NCBI RefSeq assembly: GCF_938045225.1
Contig: NZ_CALINL010000107.1
Location: forward strand, 1 to 24,159
DNA: 24,159 bases
Reading direction: 5' to 3'
From: an uncultured Campylobacter sp.
GTDB taxonomy: Bacteria; Campylobacterota; Campylobacteria; Campylobacterales; Campylobacteraceae
Below, piece after piece: positions 1 to 8,076 of the stretch (positions are counted from its first letter, which is position 1; every line of letters begins with the position of its first letter). A model generated the notes under the pieces. It was not told the DNA's origin, did no database searches, and was given only the letters and a program-made list of their open reading frames with translations. The position numbers were made by a program, and so were the translations under genes.

Positions 1-1
1 T

Positions 2-1042
2 TCAGCTCTGGCTCTATGCGCGGCGATGATGCTTAGCGCGCAGGCTGCGGAAAAATACAAAATCAAACTCGCCTCCACGTACGAGAGCAATGTGCCCGTA
101 CTAGGCGACGCTCCGAAAAAATTTAAAGAGCTCGTGGAAAAGATGAGCGACGGCCGTATCGAGGTGCGCGTCGACTACCCGTCCAAGCACAAGGCGGCAT
201 TCGCGCTGCTTGATATGGTCAAAAGTACCCAGTACGACGCGGCTTTCACCGCTAGCTACTTTTATAAGGGTAAGGACGCCAAGCTCATGCTCTTTACGAC
301 GGTGCCCTTTGGCATGAACAAGGCCGAGCAGGACGCATGGTACGCGTACGGCGGCGGCAAGGAGCTCGCGCAAAAGGTCTTTAACGAGTACGGCATCGTG
401 ACCTTTCACGGCGGAAATTTTGGCATGCAAATGGGCGGCTGGTTTAAAAAAGAGATCAAGAGCACGGACGATCTAAAGGGGCTAAAACTGCGCATGACCG
501 GGCTTGGCGGCGAGATAATGGCAAAACTGGGAGTCAATATAAACACGATCCCGATCGGCGAGCTATACATGGCGATGGAGATGAACACGATCGACGCCGT
601 CGAGTGGGTGTGCCCTGCGATCGATATAAATTTCGGCTTTCAAAAGGTGGCTAAATTTTACTACACGGGCTGGCAGGAGCCCGCTAGCGAAAATGAATTT
701 TACATCAACAAAAAGCTCTGGGACAAGCTACCCGCCGACCTCCAAGCTATAGTAGAAACCGCAACCAAGGCTGTAGCGGCCGATGTTTATGAGTCGGCGG
801 TCTATCAAAACTCGCTGGTTCTTGATAAAATCAAAAGCGAGCATCCGGACGTAAAAATCGCCTCGTTCCCGCCCGAGGTCATCGCCGCTCTGCGCAAAGC
901 TACGGACGAGATTCTAGACGAACTCTCAGCCAAAGATGCGACGTTTAAGGAAATTTTGGACTCGCAAAAGGCCTTTATGAAAAAGGCTAGAGTCTGGACG
1001 CAGATCTCCGAAAACAGCTACATAAATAGTACTACGGAGTGA
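2..1042 (+). CDS. TRAP transporter substrate-binding protein, TakP-like (5' end outside window)
   Basis: Periplasmic binding protein of a tripartite (TRAP) uptake system. The open frame runs back to base 2, and residues before the first internal Met (position 26) read SALALCAAMMLSAQA, the hydrophobic end of a signal peptide with an AQA cleavage site, so the true start lies upstream of the window. The mature part carries GLKLRMTGLGGEIMAKLG, whose Arg normally binds the substrate carboxylate, and NTIDAVEWVCPAIDINFGF, whose Trp lies in the ligand pocket. This pattern matches the TakP branch, which binds 2-oxo acids or related monocarboxylates, rather than classical DctP (family knowledge). Exact ligand is inference. 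No TRAP membrane subunits follow, so they must lie upstream, elsewhere, or be shared. It ends at TGA 1040-1042. No obvious strong terminator follows; the next 220 bases are AAATTT-rich spacer. Confidence 0.88.
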   Translation, partial: SALALCAAMMLSAQAAEKYKIKLASTYESNVPVLGDAPKKFKELVEKMSDGRIEVRVDYPSKHKAAFALLDMVKSTQYDAAFTASYFYKGKDAKLMLFTTVPFGMNKAEQDAWYAYGGGKELAQKVFNEYGIVTFHGGNFGMQMGGWFKKEIKSTDDLKGLKLRMTGLGGEIMAKLGVNINTIPIGELYMAMEMNTIDAVEWVCPAIDINFGFQKVAKFYYTGWQEPASENEFYINKKLWDKLPADLQAIVETATKAVAADVYESAVYQNSLVLDKIKSEHPDVKIASFPPEVIAALRKATDEILDELSAKDATFKEILDSQKAFMKKARVWTQISENSYINSTTE

Positions 1043-1234
1043 GGCTCGACCTGGCTTTAGTCGCCAACTTTCACAGCTAAATTTGAGTTCTGAATTTTTA
1101 TAAAATTTCACTCAAATTTAGCATCAAATTTAACTGCATGTCACTTAAATTTTATAAAATATACACTCGATCCAAAATCTGCAATCGCATATAAAGTATT
1201 CGTACGTTTTATTCATATTAAAACTTTTCTTGCG

Positions 1235-1262
1235 TATAATTTTTTAAATTTTAAACAAGGAG
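1235..1262 (+). promoter_or_regulatory. -10 box and RBS of the NYN gene
   Basis: TATAAT at 1235-1240 with a preceding TGCG, followed by AAGGAG at 1257-1262, 6 bases before the ATG at 1269. The -10 and RBS are about 16 bases apart, so the leader would be very short. No clear -35, as is usual for Campylobacter sigma-70 promoters. Confidence 0.6.
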
Positions 1263-1268
1263 TTGTAA

Positions 1269-2060
1269 ATGGATGAGTTAAACATAAACGAGGCTCAAGA
1301 TGCCATTTCCAGTATTATCCCATTAATGACAAAAGCCATGGATACATCGATATCGCGTTTGGTCGTATTGATCGACTCGGATAATGTGCCTTACGACAGC
1401 ATAAGTAAAACATTAAACGAGCTAGAAAAATATGGAGAAATAACCCTAAAGAGAGCATACGGAGATTTCACGATATAAAATTCAAAACAAGGTTGGAAGA
1501 AATTTTGCACAGAAAATGCCATAAATATGATACAAACACCACAATATCGCAAGGGTAAAAATACGACAGATATAACTCTTACCATACAGGCAATGCTAAT
1601 GCTTGCTTCTAATTTATATGACGGTTTTTGCATAGTATCTAGCGATAGCGATTTTACTCCGCTGGCAATGGTGTTAAGGGAGTACAACAAAAAGGTCTAT
1701 ATAGCCGGCAATAGCCAAACTCCAGAAGCCCTAAGGAAAGCTTGCAATAAATTTATTCCTCTTGAAGACAGCAAAGATAATAGATCAACAGAACGAGTCA
1801 ATCCATCATTACCAATAGATTTCTCAGAACACTTGTACAAAATATTTGAAAAATCAGAGGATGGCTGGCTACCTGCATCTACTCTTGGTAAAAAAATAAA
1901 AGATGAGGGCTTAGATTATCAAACAATTCATCCTGCAATAAGATACAGATCTTTTAACGATTTTATAGAAAAAAATCCAGATATTTTTGAATACAATATG
2001 AGAGAAAATGGCAAAGATCCGTCAAACAACAAAAATATGTATGTTAGACTCAAGGCCTAA
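1269..2060 (+). pseudogene. NYN (LabA/DUF88-like) nuclease-domain protein with C-terminal LOTUS domain, interrupted by in-frame TAA
   Basis: Two pieces lie in the same reading frame, 1269-1478 and the remainder to 2060, separated only by TAA at 1476-1478 (codon 70 of 264). Translating through the stop gives one continuous NYN fold: VVLIDSDNV near the start, GDFTI before the stop, NSKQGWKKF after it, then GKNTTDITLTIQAML and FCIVSSDSDFTPLA, which hold the conserved acidic residues of this PIN-like RNase family. The C-terminal 75 or so residues (SEHLYKIFEKSEDGWLPAS onward, ending KNMYVRLKA) look like an OST-HTH/LOTUS RNA-binding domain. The first half has a good promoter and AAGGAG; the ATG at 1527 has no ribosome binding site, so independent translation of the second half is unlikely. 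Likely a nonsense-mutated gene; sequencing error or readthrough are alternatives. More AT-rich than its flanks, which suggests transfer. Confidence 0.8.
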
Positions 2061-2061
2061 A

Positions 2062-2100
2062 AATCGGTTACGCACAATGACGCAACCGATTAAATTTTTT
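2062..2100. terminator. Bidirectional hairpin terminator between NYN gene and fumarase
   Basis: AATCGGTT (2062-2069) pairs with AACCGATT (2084-2091). A T-rich run follows on the plus strand (2092-2100 and onward) and the preceding A-rich bases supply a T-run on the minus strand. It begins 2 bases after the NYN stop and overlaps the fumarase beta stop, so it can serve both convergent genes. Confidence 0.75.
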
Positions 2101-2659
2101 ATATTTTTTTATACGGAGCTTGTCCGACTTCGTAGAAGTTATTACCCTCGCTATCTATCGCTACGATAGCCGGGAAATCCTCGACCGTGAGCCTTGCGAC
2201 CGCCTCAGGGCCAAGCTCGGGATAGGCTAGCACTTCGTACTTTTTGATACTCTGGCTAATCAGCGCGCCCGCACCCCCGATAGCGACCATATAGACGCAG
2301 CCTGATTTTTTCATCGCTTCGACGACGGCCTCAGAGCGGTAGCCCTTGCCTATCATGCCGTTGATGCCCACTTCGTTTATCATCGTAGGAGTGTATTTGT
2401 CCATGCGGCCGCTAGTAGTAGGTCCCGCAGCGCCTATGACGTCGCCCGGTTTTGCGGGGCTTGGCCCTAGGTAGTAGATCGTCTCGCCGGCTAAATTTAC
2501 GGGCAATGCCTCGCCGCGAGCCAAAGTCTCGGTTAGCGCCTTGTGCGCGGCGTCGCGAGCTGCGATGATGGTGCCGCTTATTAGTACGTTGTCGCCCGCT
2601 TTTAGGCTTTTTACGACATCTTTATCAAACGGCGCGGTTATCTTTTTTACTTCTGACAT
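2099..2659 (-). CDS. Fumarate hydratase class I, beta subunit (Fe-S hydro-lyase, TtdB-like)
   Basis: The 186-residue C-terminal half of a two-subunit iron-sulfur fumarase, which reversibly hydrates fumarate to malate in the cytoplasm. Conserved blocks are LISGTIIAARDAAHKAL near residue 27, AAGPTTSGRMDKYTP near residue 78, INGMIGKGYRS, and the YMVAIGGAGALISQSIKK segment. Length is normal for a stand-alone beta subunit. The start at 2659 is supported by AAGGAG 6 bases upstream. It lies 9 bases downstream of the alpha-subunit gene on the same strand, so the two are surely co-transcribed. The same family includes L-tartrate dehydratase (TtdAB); fumarase is preferred because C4-dicarboxylate metabolism is evident in this window (DctPQM), but sequence alone does not exclude tartrate. 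Confidence 0.9.
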   Translation of the reverse strand: MSEVKKITAPFDKDVVKSLKAGDNVLISGTIIAARDAAHKALTETLARGEALPVNLAGETIYYLGPSPAKPGDVIGAAGPTTSGRMDKYTPTMINEVGINGMIGKGYRSEAVVEAMKKSGCVYMVAIGGAGALISQSIKKYEVLAYPELGPEAVARLTVEDFPAIVAIDSEGNNFYEVGQAPYKKI

Positions 2660-2668
2660 CTTTTCTCC

Positions 2669-3514
2669 TTAAATTTCAGCTTCGGCGTGGCGAGCGGCGT
2701 GACAGTTGATGTTGATGGCGACCGGCAGGCCCGCGATGTGGGTCGGGTACCACTCGATGTTTACTTTTACCGCGGTCGTGTCGCCGCCTAGTCCTTGCGG
2801 TCCGACGCCCGTTTTGCAGGCGAGCTCTAGTAGCTCCTCCTCTAGTTTGGCATACCGCGGGTCGGGGTTTTTGCTGTCTGCGTCGCGAGCGGCGGCGTAT
2901 TTTGCCATTAGCGCGGCCTTATCCATCGTGCCGCCTATGCCTACGCCGATCACCATCGGAGGGCAGGCGTTTGGACCAGCTAGCTTAACTGTGTCTAAAA
3001 ATACCTTTTTCACGCCCTCTAGGCCGTCTGCGGGCACTAGCATCTTTAGGGCTGATTTGTTCTCGCTACCAAAGCCTTTTGGGGCCACTTTTATGTGGAT
3101 TTTATCGCCTCTTACTATCCTTACGTTTATGACGGCAGGGGTGTTGTTTGTCGTGTTTTTGCGCTCAAAGATCGGGTCGTTTACGACTGATTTGCGCAGG
3201 TAGCCGCCCACGTAGCCGTCTTTTACGCCCTCGTTTATCGCGTCTTCTAAAAATCCGCCCTCGATGTGCACGTCTTGACCGATATCGACGAATACGACCG
3301 CCATGCCAGTGTCTTGGCAGATCGGCGCGATGCCCTTTTGGGCTAGATCGGCGTTTTGGAGTACCTTGCCTAGGATATCTTTGCCTATAGGCGAGCTCTC
3401 GTTTTCTCTAGCTTTTTCAAAAGCCGCTCTCATATCGGGCGTTACGACGTAACAGGCCTCTTTGCAAAGCTCGCTGACGGTTCTGGAGATTAATTCCGCT
3501 TGAACTACTCTCAT
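2669..3514 (-). CDS. Fumarate hydratase class I, alpha subunit (Fe-S hydro-lyase, TtdA-like)
   Basis: The 281-residue catalytic subunit that holds the oxygen-sensitive [4Fe-4S] cluster of class I fumarase. The three expected cluster cysteines are visible in PICQDTGMAVVFVD (about residue 65), NACPPMVIGVGIGGTMDKAA (about 183) and NINCHAARH near the C-terminus. TGVGPQGLGGDTTA is another family signature. The start at 3514 is preceded by AGGAGG 7 bases upstream, the strongest ribosome binding site in the neighbourhood. First gene of the two-gene operon with the beta subunit. A TATATT that could be a -10 lies near 3552-3557 on the minus strand but is weak. As with the partner, tartrate dehydratase is the main alternative. 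Confidence 0.92.
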   Translation of the reverse strand: MRVVQAELISRTVSELCKEACYVVTPDMRAAFEKARENESSPIGKDILGKVLQNADLAQKGIAPICQDTGMAVVFVDIGQDVHIEGGFLEDAINEGVKDGYVGGYLRKSVVNDPIFERKNTTNNTPAVINVRIVRGDKIHIKVAPKGFGSENKSALKMLVPADGLEGVKKVFLDTVKLAGPNACPPMVIGVGIGGTMDKAALMAKYAAARDADSKNPDPRYAKLEEELLELACKTGVGPQGLGGDTTAVKVNIEWYPTHIAGLPVAININCHAARHAEAEI

Positions 3515-3924
3515 CTGTCCTCCTGTGTTAAATTTGTTTTATAAATTTCAAAATATAGAATTTAATTTTTATCTCTTATTAAATTTCGCGAAGTTTATCA
3601 AAATAAGCTAAAAAGTTAGATTAAATTTGTGGATTTTGAGAGAGTCTGAGAGAAAAATGGGCTGAAATTTAGCAAGGTAAATTTAACGGCAATCCTGCAA
3701 GTCTTGGCCAAACGGCGGCAAATTTAAAGCGATGTGGCAAGCTCAAATTTAACGAAACGGCTTAAATTTGAGCTGATTTTTACTGGCGAGGCGGCGTCTT
3801 TCAAATTTAGATCGGTTTTAATTTGAGAAGCCGTTTGCGCGCCTAAAATTTTCAAAAGCCGAATCCGTCCTCAAATTTGCGACCAAATTTACGCCCGGCC
3901 CGCAAAAGCAAGGCGCAAATTTGC
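3515..3924. other. 410-base spacer rich in AAATTT motifs
   Basis: No credible gene on either strand. It holds about ten copies of AAATTT in contexts such as TCAAATTTAG and TTAAATTTGAG. A 9-base inverted pair, AAACGGCTT at 3755-3763 and AAGCCGTTT at 3828-3836, is 64 bases apart and not a clear terminator. The fumarase promoter should lie at the low-coordinate end. Confidence 0.6.
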
Positions 3925-5256
3925 CTAGTCCTCATCCTCTTTTTGCTCAAATTTTCTGCGCACTTTGACGCTTGAGATGCTAGCGCCGTCCATCTTGCGC
4001 ACTTCGTAGTAGCAGTTTTCGTCCTCGATCTTGTCGCCTACAACCGGCAAGCGTCCGATGAGATTAAAGACATACCCGCCGATCGTTAGCTCCTCAGTCT
4101 CGTCGGCAAAGCTTATCCCCATCAGCTCTTCGACGCTCTCTAAATCAAAGCGCCCCTGAAACTCGTAGATATTTTCGTTGATCTTTTTGTAGTGCGGGTC
4201 GGCGTCGTCGTGCTCGTCGTTAAAGTCGCCCAGGATCTCTTCCATTATATCTTCCATCGTGAGCAGGCCCGCCGTGCCGCCGTATTCGTCCACGACTAGA
4301 GCGGCGGAGATTTGCTGCTTGTTCATCATGACTAAGATTTTAGATATCGAGAGGTTTTCGGGCACGATGACGAATTTTCGCACGATGCTGTCAAATTCGC
4401 GCTTTTTGTTACCCAGGTCGATTTGCAAGATATCTCTGATATGGATCATGCCTAGTATCGCATCCTTGCTGCCGTCGATGTAGGGGTAGCGCGTGTATTT
4501 GGAGTCAAAGATCACTTTGATGTTTTCTTCATAGCTTTTTTGCTTGTTTATGCAGACCATATCGCGGCGCGGAGTCATTATTTCTTTAGCCACCGTGTCG
4601 GAGAAATCGACCGCTTTTTTGATGATCTCGGTCTCAAAGCTATCTAAAACGCCGCCCTTTAGGCTCTCGCCAACGATGATTTTTATCTCTTCTTCGGAGT
4701 GGGCTAGCTCGCTCTCTTTGGCTGGTTTGATGCCTAAAATTTTAAGCGAAACGCCGGCTAAGAAATCAAAAGTCTTGATAAGCGGTGAGAAAACTACCCA
4801 AAATACATGTAGTGGACGCGCGATGGCAAGGACCGCTTTTTCAGATTTTGCGATGGCGACGGACTTTGGCACTAGCTCGCCTAGCACCACGTGCATGAGC
4901 GTGATCAGCGTAAACGCGATCGCAAACGCGACGGTATGGACTAATATATCGTTTAGATTAAAGTATGTTTTTAGCGGTTCTTCTATCAGTCTAGCGACCG
5001 CTGGTTCGCCGATCCAGCCAAGAGCCAATGAGCTTAGCGTGATGCCTAGCTGTGTGGCGGAGAGGTAGGTGTCGAGGTTGTTTGACATATCAAGCGCGGT
5101 TTTCGCGTTTGGCACTTTGTCCTTAGCAAGCTCCTCTAGGCGAGTCTTGCGGACTTTGACTATGGAAAATTCTGATAAGACGAAAAAAGCGTTTAGAAAT
5201 ACGAAGAAAAACGCGAGAGCGATCATAAAAAGTGAGTCGGCGCTACTGGGGTGCAA
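3925..5256 (-). CDS. CorC/HlyC-type CNNM-CBS membrane protein
   Basis: A 443-residue inner-membrane protein of the DUF21/CNNM family (often annotated hemolysin C, TlyC or CorC), linked to magnesium/cobalt efflux or metal homeostasis. Order: CNNM domain with about four hydrophobic helices in the first 190 residues, including VLSEFSIVKVRKTRLEEL and the signature GELVPKSVAIAKSEKA; a paired CBS module around 205-340 (DTVAKEIMTPRRDMV, AALVVDEYGGTAGLLTMED); then a C-terminal CorC_HlyC domain ending ISSVKVRRKFEQ. The start is TTG at 5256: AAGGA lies 6 bases upstream and a TATAAT about 36 bases upstream, whereas the next Met (11th codon) has no ribosome binding site and would cut into the first helix. 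Monocistronic as seen. Transported ion is inference. Stop is TAG. Confidence 0.9.
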   Translation of the reverse strand: MHPSSADSLFMIALAFFFVFLNAFFVLSEFSIVKVRKTRLEELAKDKVPNAKTALDMSNNLDTYLSATQLGITLSSLALGWIGEPAVARLIEEPLKTYFNLNDILVHTVAFAIAFTLITLMHVVLGELVPKSVAIAKSEKAVLAIARPLHVFWVVFSPLIKTFDFLAGVSLKILGIKPAKESELAHSEEEIKIIVGESLKGGVLDSFETEIIKKAVDFSDTVAKEIMTPRRDMVCINKQKSYEENIKVIFDSKYTRYPYIDGSKDAILGMIHIRDILQIDLGNKKREFDSIVRKFVIVPENLSISKILVMMNKQQISAALVVDEYGGTAGLLTMEDIMEEILGDFNDEHDDADPHYKKINENIYEFQGRFDLESVEELMGISFADETEELTIGGYVFNLIGRLPVVGDKIEDENCYYEVRKMDGASISSVKVRRKFEQKEDED

Positions 5257-5291
5257 TTAAAATCCTTAAAAAATTAAAATGAAATGCGGCG

Positions 5292-5297
5292 ATTATA
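5292..5297 (-). promoter_or_regulatory. -10 box (TATAAT) of the CorC-like gene
   Basis: Perfect TATAAT on the minus strand within GCTATAATCGCC, about 36 bases before the TTG start at 5256. No convincing -35. Confidence 0.6.
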
Positions 5298-5636
5298 GCA
5301 GAAAATCGGGAATTTTAAACTGAAAGCGCATTTTTGCCGCCTCTAGCGCGAGCGAGCGCCGCGGGGGCTATTTTGCCGCGTTTTAGCGCTTTTGGTCGCG
5401 TGCGCGCCTTGCTTGCGGCTTAAATTTGAGCGCAAATTTGACCTCCGCGCTAAACTTGTAATACAAATATTGCTTATTTTATGCGGCCTTTGGTCTAAAT
5501 TTGCGAAAATTATTTAAATTTGAGTTCAAATTTGACGCGCCTAGACCCGCACCGCAAAAATGCCGACGGTTAAATTTATAAAATTTAAACCGAGCTTACG
5601 CCGTCAAATTTAGCGGCAAATTTAACGCGTTAAATG
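5298..5636. other. Spacer with paired AAATTTGA motifs
   Basis: No gene seen. It has two similar composite pairs: AAATTTGAGCGCAAATTTGA near 5422-5441 and AAATTTGAGTTCAAATTTGA near 5515-5534. Both are two AAATTTGA units separated by a four-base link. Function unknown. Confidence 0.5.
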
Positions 5637-5849
5637 CTAAAACTGCAGTTTGCCGCCGTTTGCCTTCGCGCCGTTTACGAAGTCGATCGCTATTTTTTGG
5701 CAGGCCTTTTTGTCCTTTTTCTCAAGGCACAAAGCCTCAAGCTCCTCTTAACTCATACCTTTGTAATCAGCCACCGTTTTGGTCGTCCCGCCCATATAAA
5801 GCCACGTGAGAAAGCCCAAAATAAACAGGATAAAAATTAGTCTCGCCAC
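5637..5849 (-). pseudogene. Small single-pass membrane protein gene, interrupted by in-frame TAA
   Basis: An easily missed 71-codon gene on the minus strand. GTG start at 5849 with AAGGAG 5 bases upstream (5855-5860). The first part reads MARLIFILFILGFLTWLYMG, a single membrane helix, then GTTKTVADYKGMS, then TAA at 5748-5750 (codon 34). The frame continues as EELEALCLEKKDKKACQK and then an Ala/Asn/Gly-rich tail ending GGKLQF at TAG 5637-5639. The charged, amphipathic and cysteine-containing sequence after the stop looks protein-coding and fits as the cytoplasmic or periplasmic tail of the same protein; GMS-x-EELEALC is smoothly continuous. I do not recognise a named family. The likely lost residue is Gln, Glu, Lys, Tyr or Leu, any of which is one base from TAA. 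Could be a mutation, a sequencing error, or a 33-residue membrane peptide. Confidence 0.6.
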
Positions 5850-6033
5850 GCCCGCTCCTTTGTAAATTTATCTTAATGATACAGCGGCGGCGGTTAAATT
5901 TAGCTTGATTTTGTGCTAAATTTGACGAGATGCAGTACTCAAATTTAAAAAATAGTCTCGCGGTAAAACTCGCCGCGAAACCCGGTAAAACGATGGCCGC
6001 GGCGTTGGTAAATTTTACGCCGATCTCGCTAAA

Positions 6034-6489
6034 TTATTTTACCTTCTTGCCTTTTTTATAGCTTGCAAAAACTTCGCTCGTACCGTCCTTTTTAAACGCA
6101 ATCACATCGTAATCCTCGACGATACCGCCCTGCTCCATGCCTGGGCTTCCCAGCGGCATGCCGGGTACCGATATGCCCACGACGTCAGACGGTTTGGCAG
6201 CTAAAAGCGCCTTTATCTCTTCAGCCGGCACGTGCCCCTCGATAGCGTAACCTCCGACTATACCGGTGTGACAACTAGATAGCTCCGGCGGAACGCCGTA
6301 TTTGTTTTTCGTTTCAATTATCGCGTTTGTTTTGTGCTCTACGATCTCAAAGCCGCTTTTTTTCATTATCTCGCCCCACTTTCCGCAACAACCGCAGTCC
6401 AGGCTTTTATAAACTTCGATCGTCTCGCCGCCCAGAGCCGCCGACGCAAGCGCCGCAAATAGCGCAAATCCCAAAATAGCCTTTTTCAT
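6034..6489 (-). CDS. Exported DUF411 metal-binding protein
   Basis: A 151-residue exported protein of the DUF411 family, often found with copper-handling genes and thought to bind metal in the periplasm (role is family-level inference). The signal peptide is MKKAILGFALFAALASAALG. The family hallmarks are SLDCGCCGKWGEIMKKSGF with a CxCC motif (Cys 32, 34, 35), then LSSCHTGIVGGYAIEGHVPA, and a Met-rich end ISVPGMPLGSPGMEQGG. The start at 6489 is preferred over the in-frame ATG at 6495 because AAAGGA touches the first ATG but sits 5 bases before the second. Transcribed divergently from the SbmA-like gene, with 124 bases between the two starts. No copper pump or oxidase is next to it, so context adds little. 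Confidence 0.85.
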   Translation of the reverse strand: MKKAILGFALFAALASAALGGETIEVYKSLDCGCCGKWGEIMKKSGFEIVEHKTNAIIETKNKYGVPPELSSCHTGIVGGYAIEGHVPAEEIKALLAAKPSDVVGISVPGMPLGSPGMEQGGIVEDYDVIAFKKDGTSEVFASYKKGKKVK

Positions 6490-6574
6490 TTTCATCCTTT
6501 GTAAAAAATTCGCCGGATTTTAACGTAATACGCATAACAGTAATCTAACGCGCGTAAATTTAGCGTGGTTTTGC

Positions 6575-6606
6575 TATACTTTGCGACTAAATCTCAAATT
6601 TAAAGG
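6575..6606 (+). promoter_or_regulatory. -10 box and RBS of the SbmA-like gene
   Basis: GCTATACTTT gives a -10 TATACT at 6575-6580, and AAAGG at 6602-6606 lies 7 bases before the ATG at 6614. Confidence 0.5.
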
Positions 6607-6613
6607 CAAATAG

Positions 6614-7618
6614 ATGTTTTCGTCGTTTTTCGTGAATAAAAAATGGGCCGCATGGGCGTATTTCGGGCTCGCGGCGCTGCTAATCTCGACCTACGCGCAA
6701 GTGCAGATGATAGTGCTCCTAAACAACTGGTACAAGGACTTTTACGATATCTTGCAAAACGTCAAAGATCACACGATAGACGATTTTTGGACTTGCGTGC
6801 TTAGATTTGCCAAGATCGCCTTCCCGTATGTTCTGCTTGCGACGATGACGAACTATTTCACGCGCCTTTGGACGTTCAAGTGGCGCGAGGCGATGACGTT
6901 TGACTACATAAAATACTGGCGAAACGTCAAAACCGATATCGAAGGCAGCTCACAACGTATCCAAGAGGACATCTACCGCTTTGCTAAAGTAGTGGAAAAT
7001 TTAGGCTCGCAAGTAGCCGACGCCGTGATGACGCTCATCGCCTTTATACCGATACTTTGGGCGCTTAGCGGGCAGGTCGATATCCCGGTGCTCGGCAAAA
7101 GCGAAGGCTCGCTCGTGTGGATCGCGCTAACGGTTAGCATCGGAGGACTCGCGATTTCATGGTTTGTAGGCATCAAGTTGCCGGGCCTTGAGTACAACAA
7201 CCAAAAGGTCGAAGCCGCGTTTAGAAAAGAGCTCGTTTACGCCGAGGACGACAAGGCAAACTACGGCGCGCCCGAGAAGCTTGAAGGGCTATTTCACGAT
7301 CTAAAACGAAATTATTACAGGCTATTTTTACACTACGGATACTTTGACATCTGGAGATATATGTTTGGTCAAAGCATGGTCATCGTCCCGCTCATCGCAA
7401 TGGGCCCTAGCGTTCTTGCAGGCACTATAACTCTGGGCGTGATGATGCAAGTCGTAAACGCCTTTAGCCAAGTGCGCGGATCGCTCGCGGTGTTTATGAA
7501 CAACTGGACGGTCATCACGGAGCTGCGCTCTATCCACAAAAGACTTAAGGAATTCGAAAAAAATATCGAGTATAAGCGCGTTAAGCTGGATGAAAATTTA
7601 CAAAGCGAGCCGGCGTAA
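6614..7618 (+). CDS. SbmA/BacA-like peptide transporter (short form)
   Basis: A 334-residue inner-membrane protein of the SbmA_BacA family, which imports proline-rich peptides, microcins and bleomycin-like compounds by proton coupling in other bacteria. Diagnostic stretches are NNWYKDFYDILQN near residue 37, RFAKVVENLG after the sequence SQRIQEDIY, TLIAFIPILWALSG, VGIKLPGLEYNNQKVEAAFR followed by KELVYAEDD, AGTITLGVMMQVVNAFSQVR and the helical end LRSIHKRLKEFEKN. About six hydrophobic segments are visible. E. coli SbmA is about 406 residues; this one lacks the roughly 70-residue N-terminal region with its extra helices and begins just before the conserved core. The ATG has a fitting AAAGG, so this looks like a natural short form rather than a misplaced start. 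Substrate here is unknown. Confidence 0.88.
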   Translation: MFSSFFVNKKWAAWAYFGLAALLISTYAQVQMIVLLNNWYKDFYDILQNVKDHTIDDFWTCVLRFAKIAFPYVLLATMTNYFTRLWTFKWREAMTFDYIKYWRNVKTDIEGSSQRIQEDIYRFAKVVENLGSQVADAVMTLIAFIPILWALSGQVDIPVLGKSEGSLVWIALTVSIGGLAISWFVGIKLPGLEYNNQKVEAAFRKELVYAEDDKANYGAPEKLEGLFHDLKRNYYRLFLHYGYFDIWRYMFGQSMVIVPLIAMGPSVLAGTITLGVMMQVVNAFSQVRGSLAVFMNNWTVITELRSIHKRLKEFEKNIEYKRVKLDENLQSEPA

Positions 7619-8044
7619 ATCAGGCTCTTTTAAATTTAGCTTTTGATTACGCAGCAACTTGCCTTATTTGACTCGCGCCCATGCCGCGGGCCGCTCAAAT
7701 TTAGCTTTGACTCGGACGCAAATTTAACAAATTTGACGGCTCGCTCGGCTGCAAATTCGGCAAGTTTAACAAACTCGCGACTTTTTTAAATTTGACGACT
7801 TGTGGGCGGCGATCGAATTTGAGCTTGCGAGCCGCGCCTCAGCCGACCAAACCGAGCCACTAAAATTTGCCGAATTTGACCCGAATACGCAAAACGCAAA
7901 CCCGTTTAAACCCACCCCCAAACGGAGCTCAAATTTACGCCATCAAATTTCCAAAACTCAAATTTACCCGCCATTTCTTTACAAATTTGCCGCCGTTAAG
8001 CCAAATTTAAACGCCTATTTACGAATTTATAGCCGTTTTAGAGG
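7619..8044. other. AAATTT-rich spacer
   Basis: No gene supported; an open frame starting at 7800 is made largely of translated AAATTT motifs and has no ribosome binding site. Numerous CAAATTTGAC and TAAATTTGAC units. I see no clear terminator for the SbmA-like gene. Confidence 0.55.
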
Positions 8045-8070
8045 TATAATCGCCAAAATCTCGCAAAGGA
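8045..8070 (+). promoter_or_regulatory. -10 box and RBS of the M48 protease gene
   Basis: GGTATAATCG with TATAAT at 8045-8050, and AAAGGA at 8065-8070, 6 bases before the ATG at 8077. Confidence 0.65.
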
Positions 8071-8076
8071 TGAAAG

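Noticed and set aside
3755..3836. 9-base inverted pair AAACGGCTT/AAGCCGTTT
   Set aside because: 64 bases between arms, no terminator features; not distinguishable from chance in a repeat-rich spacer.
5931..6062. A 43-codon plus-strand frame starting MQYSNLKNSLAVKL
   Set aside because: No ribosome binding site, begins within AAATTT spacer and overlaps the 3' end of the DUF411 gene on the other strand.
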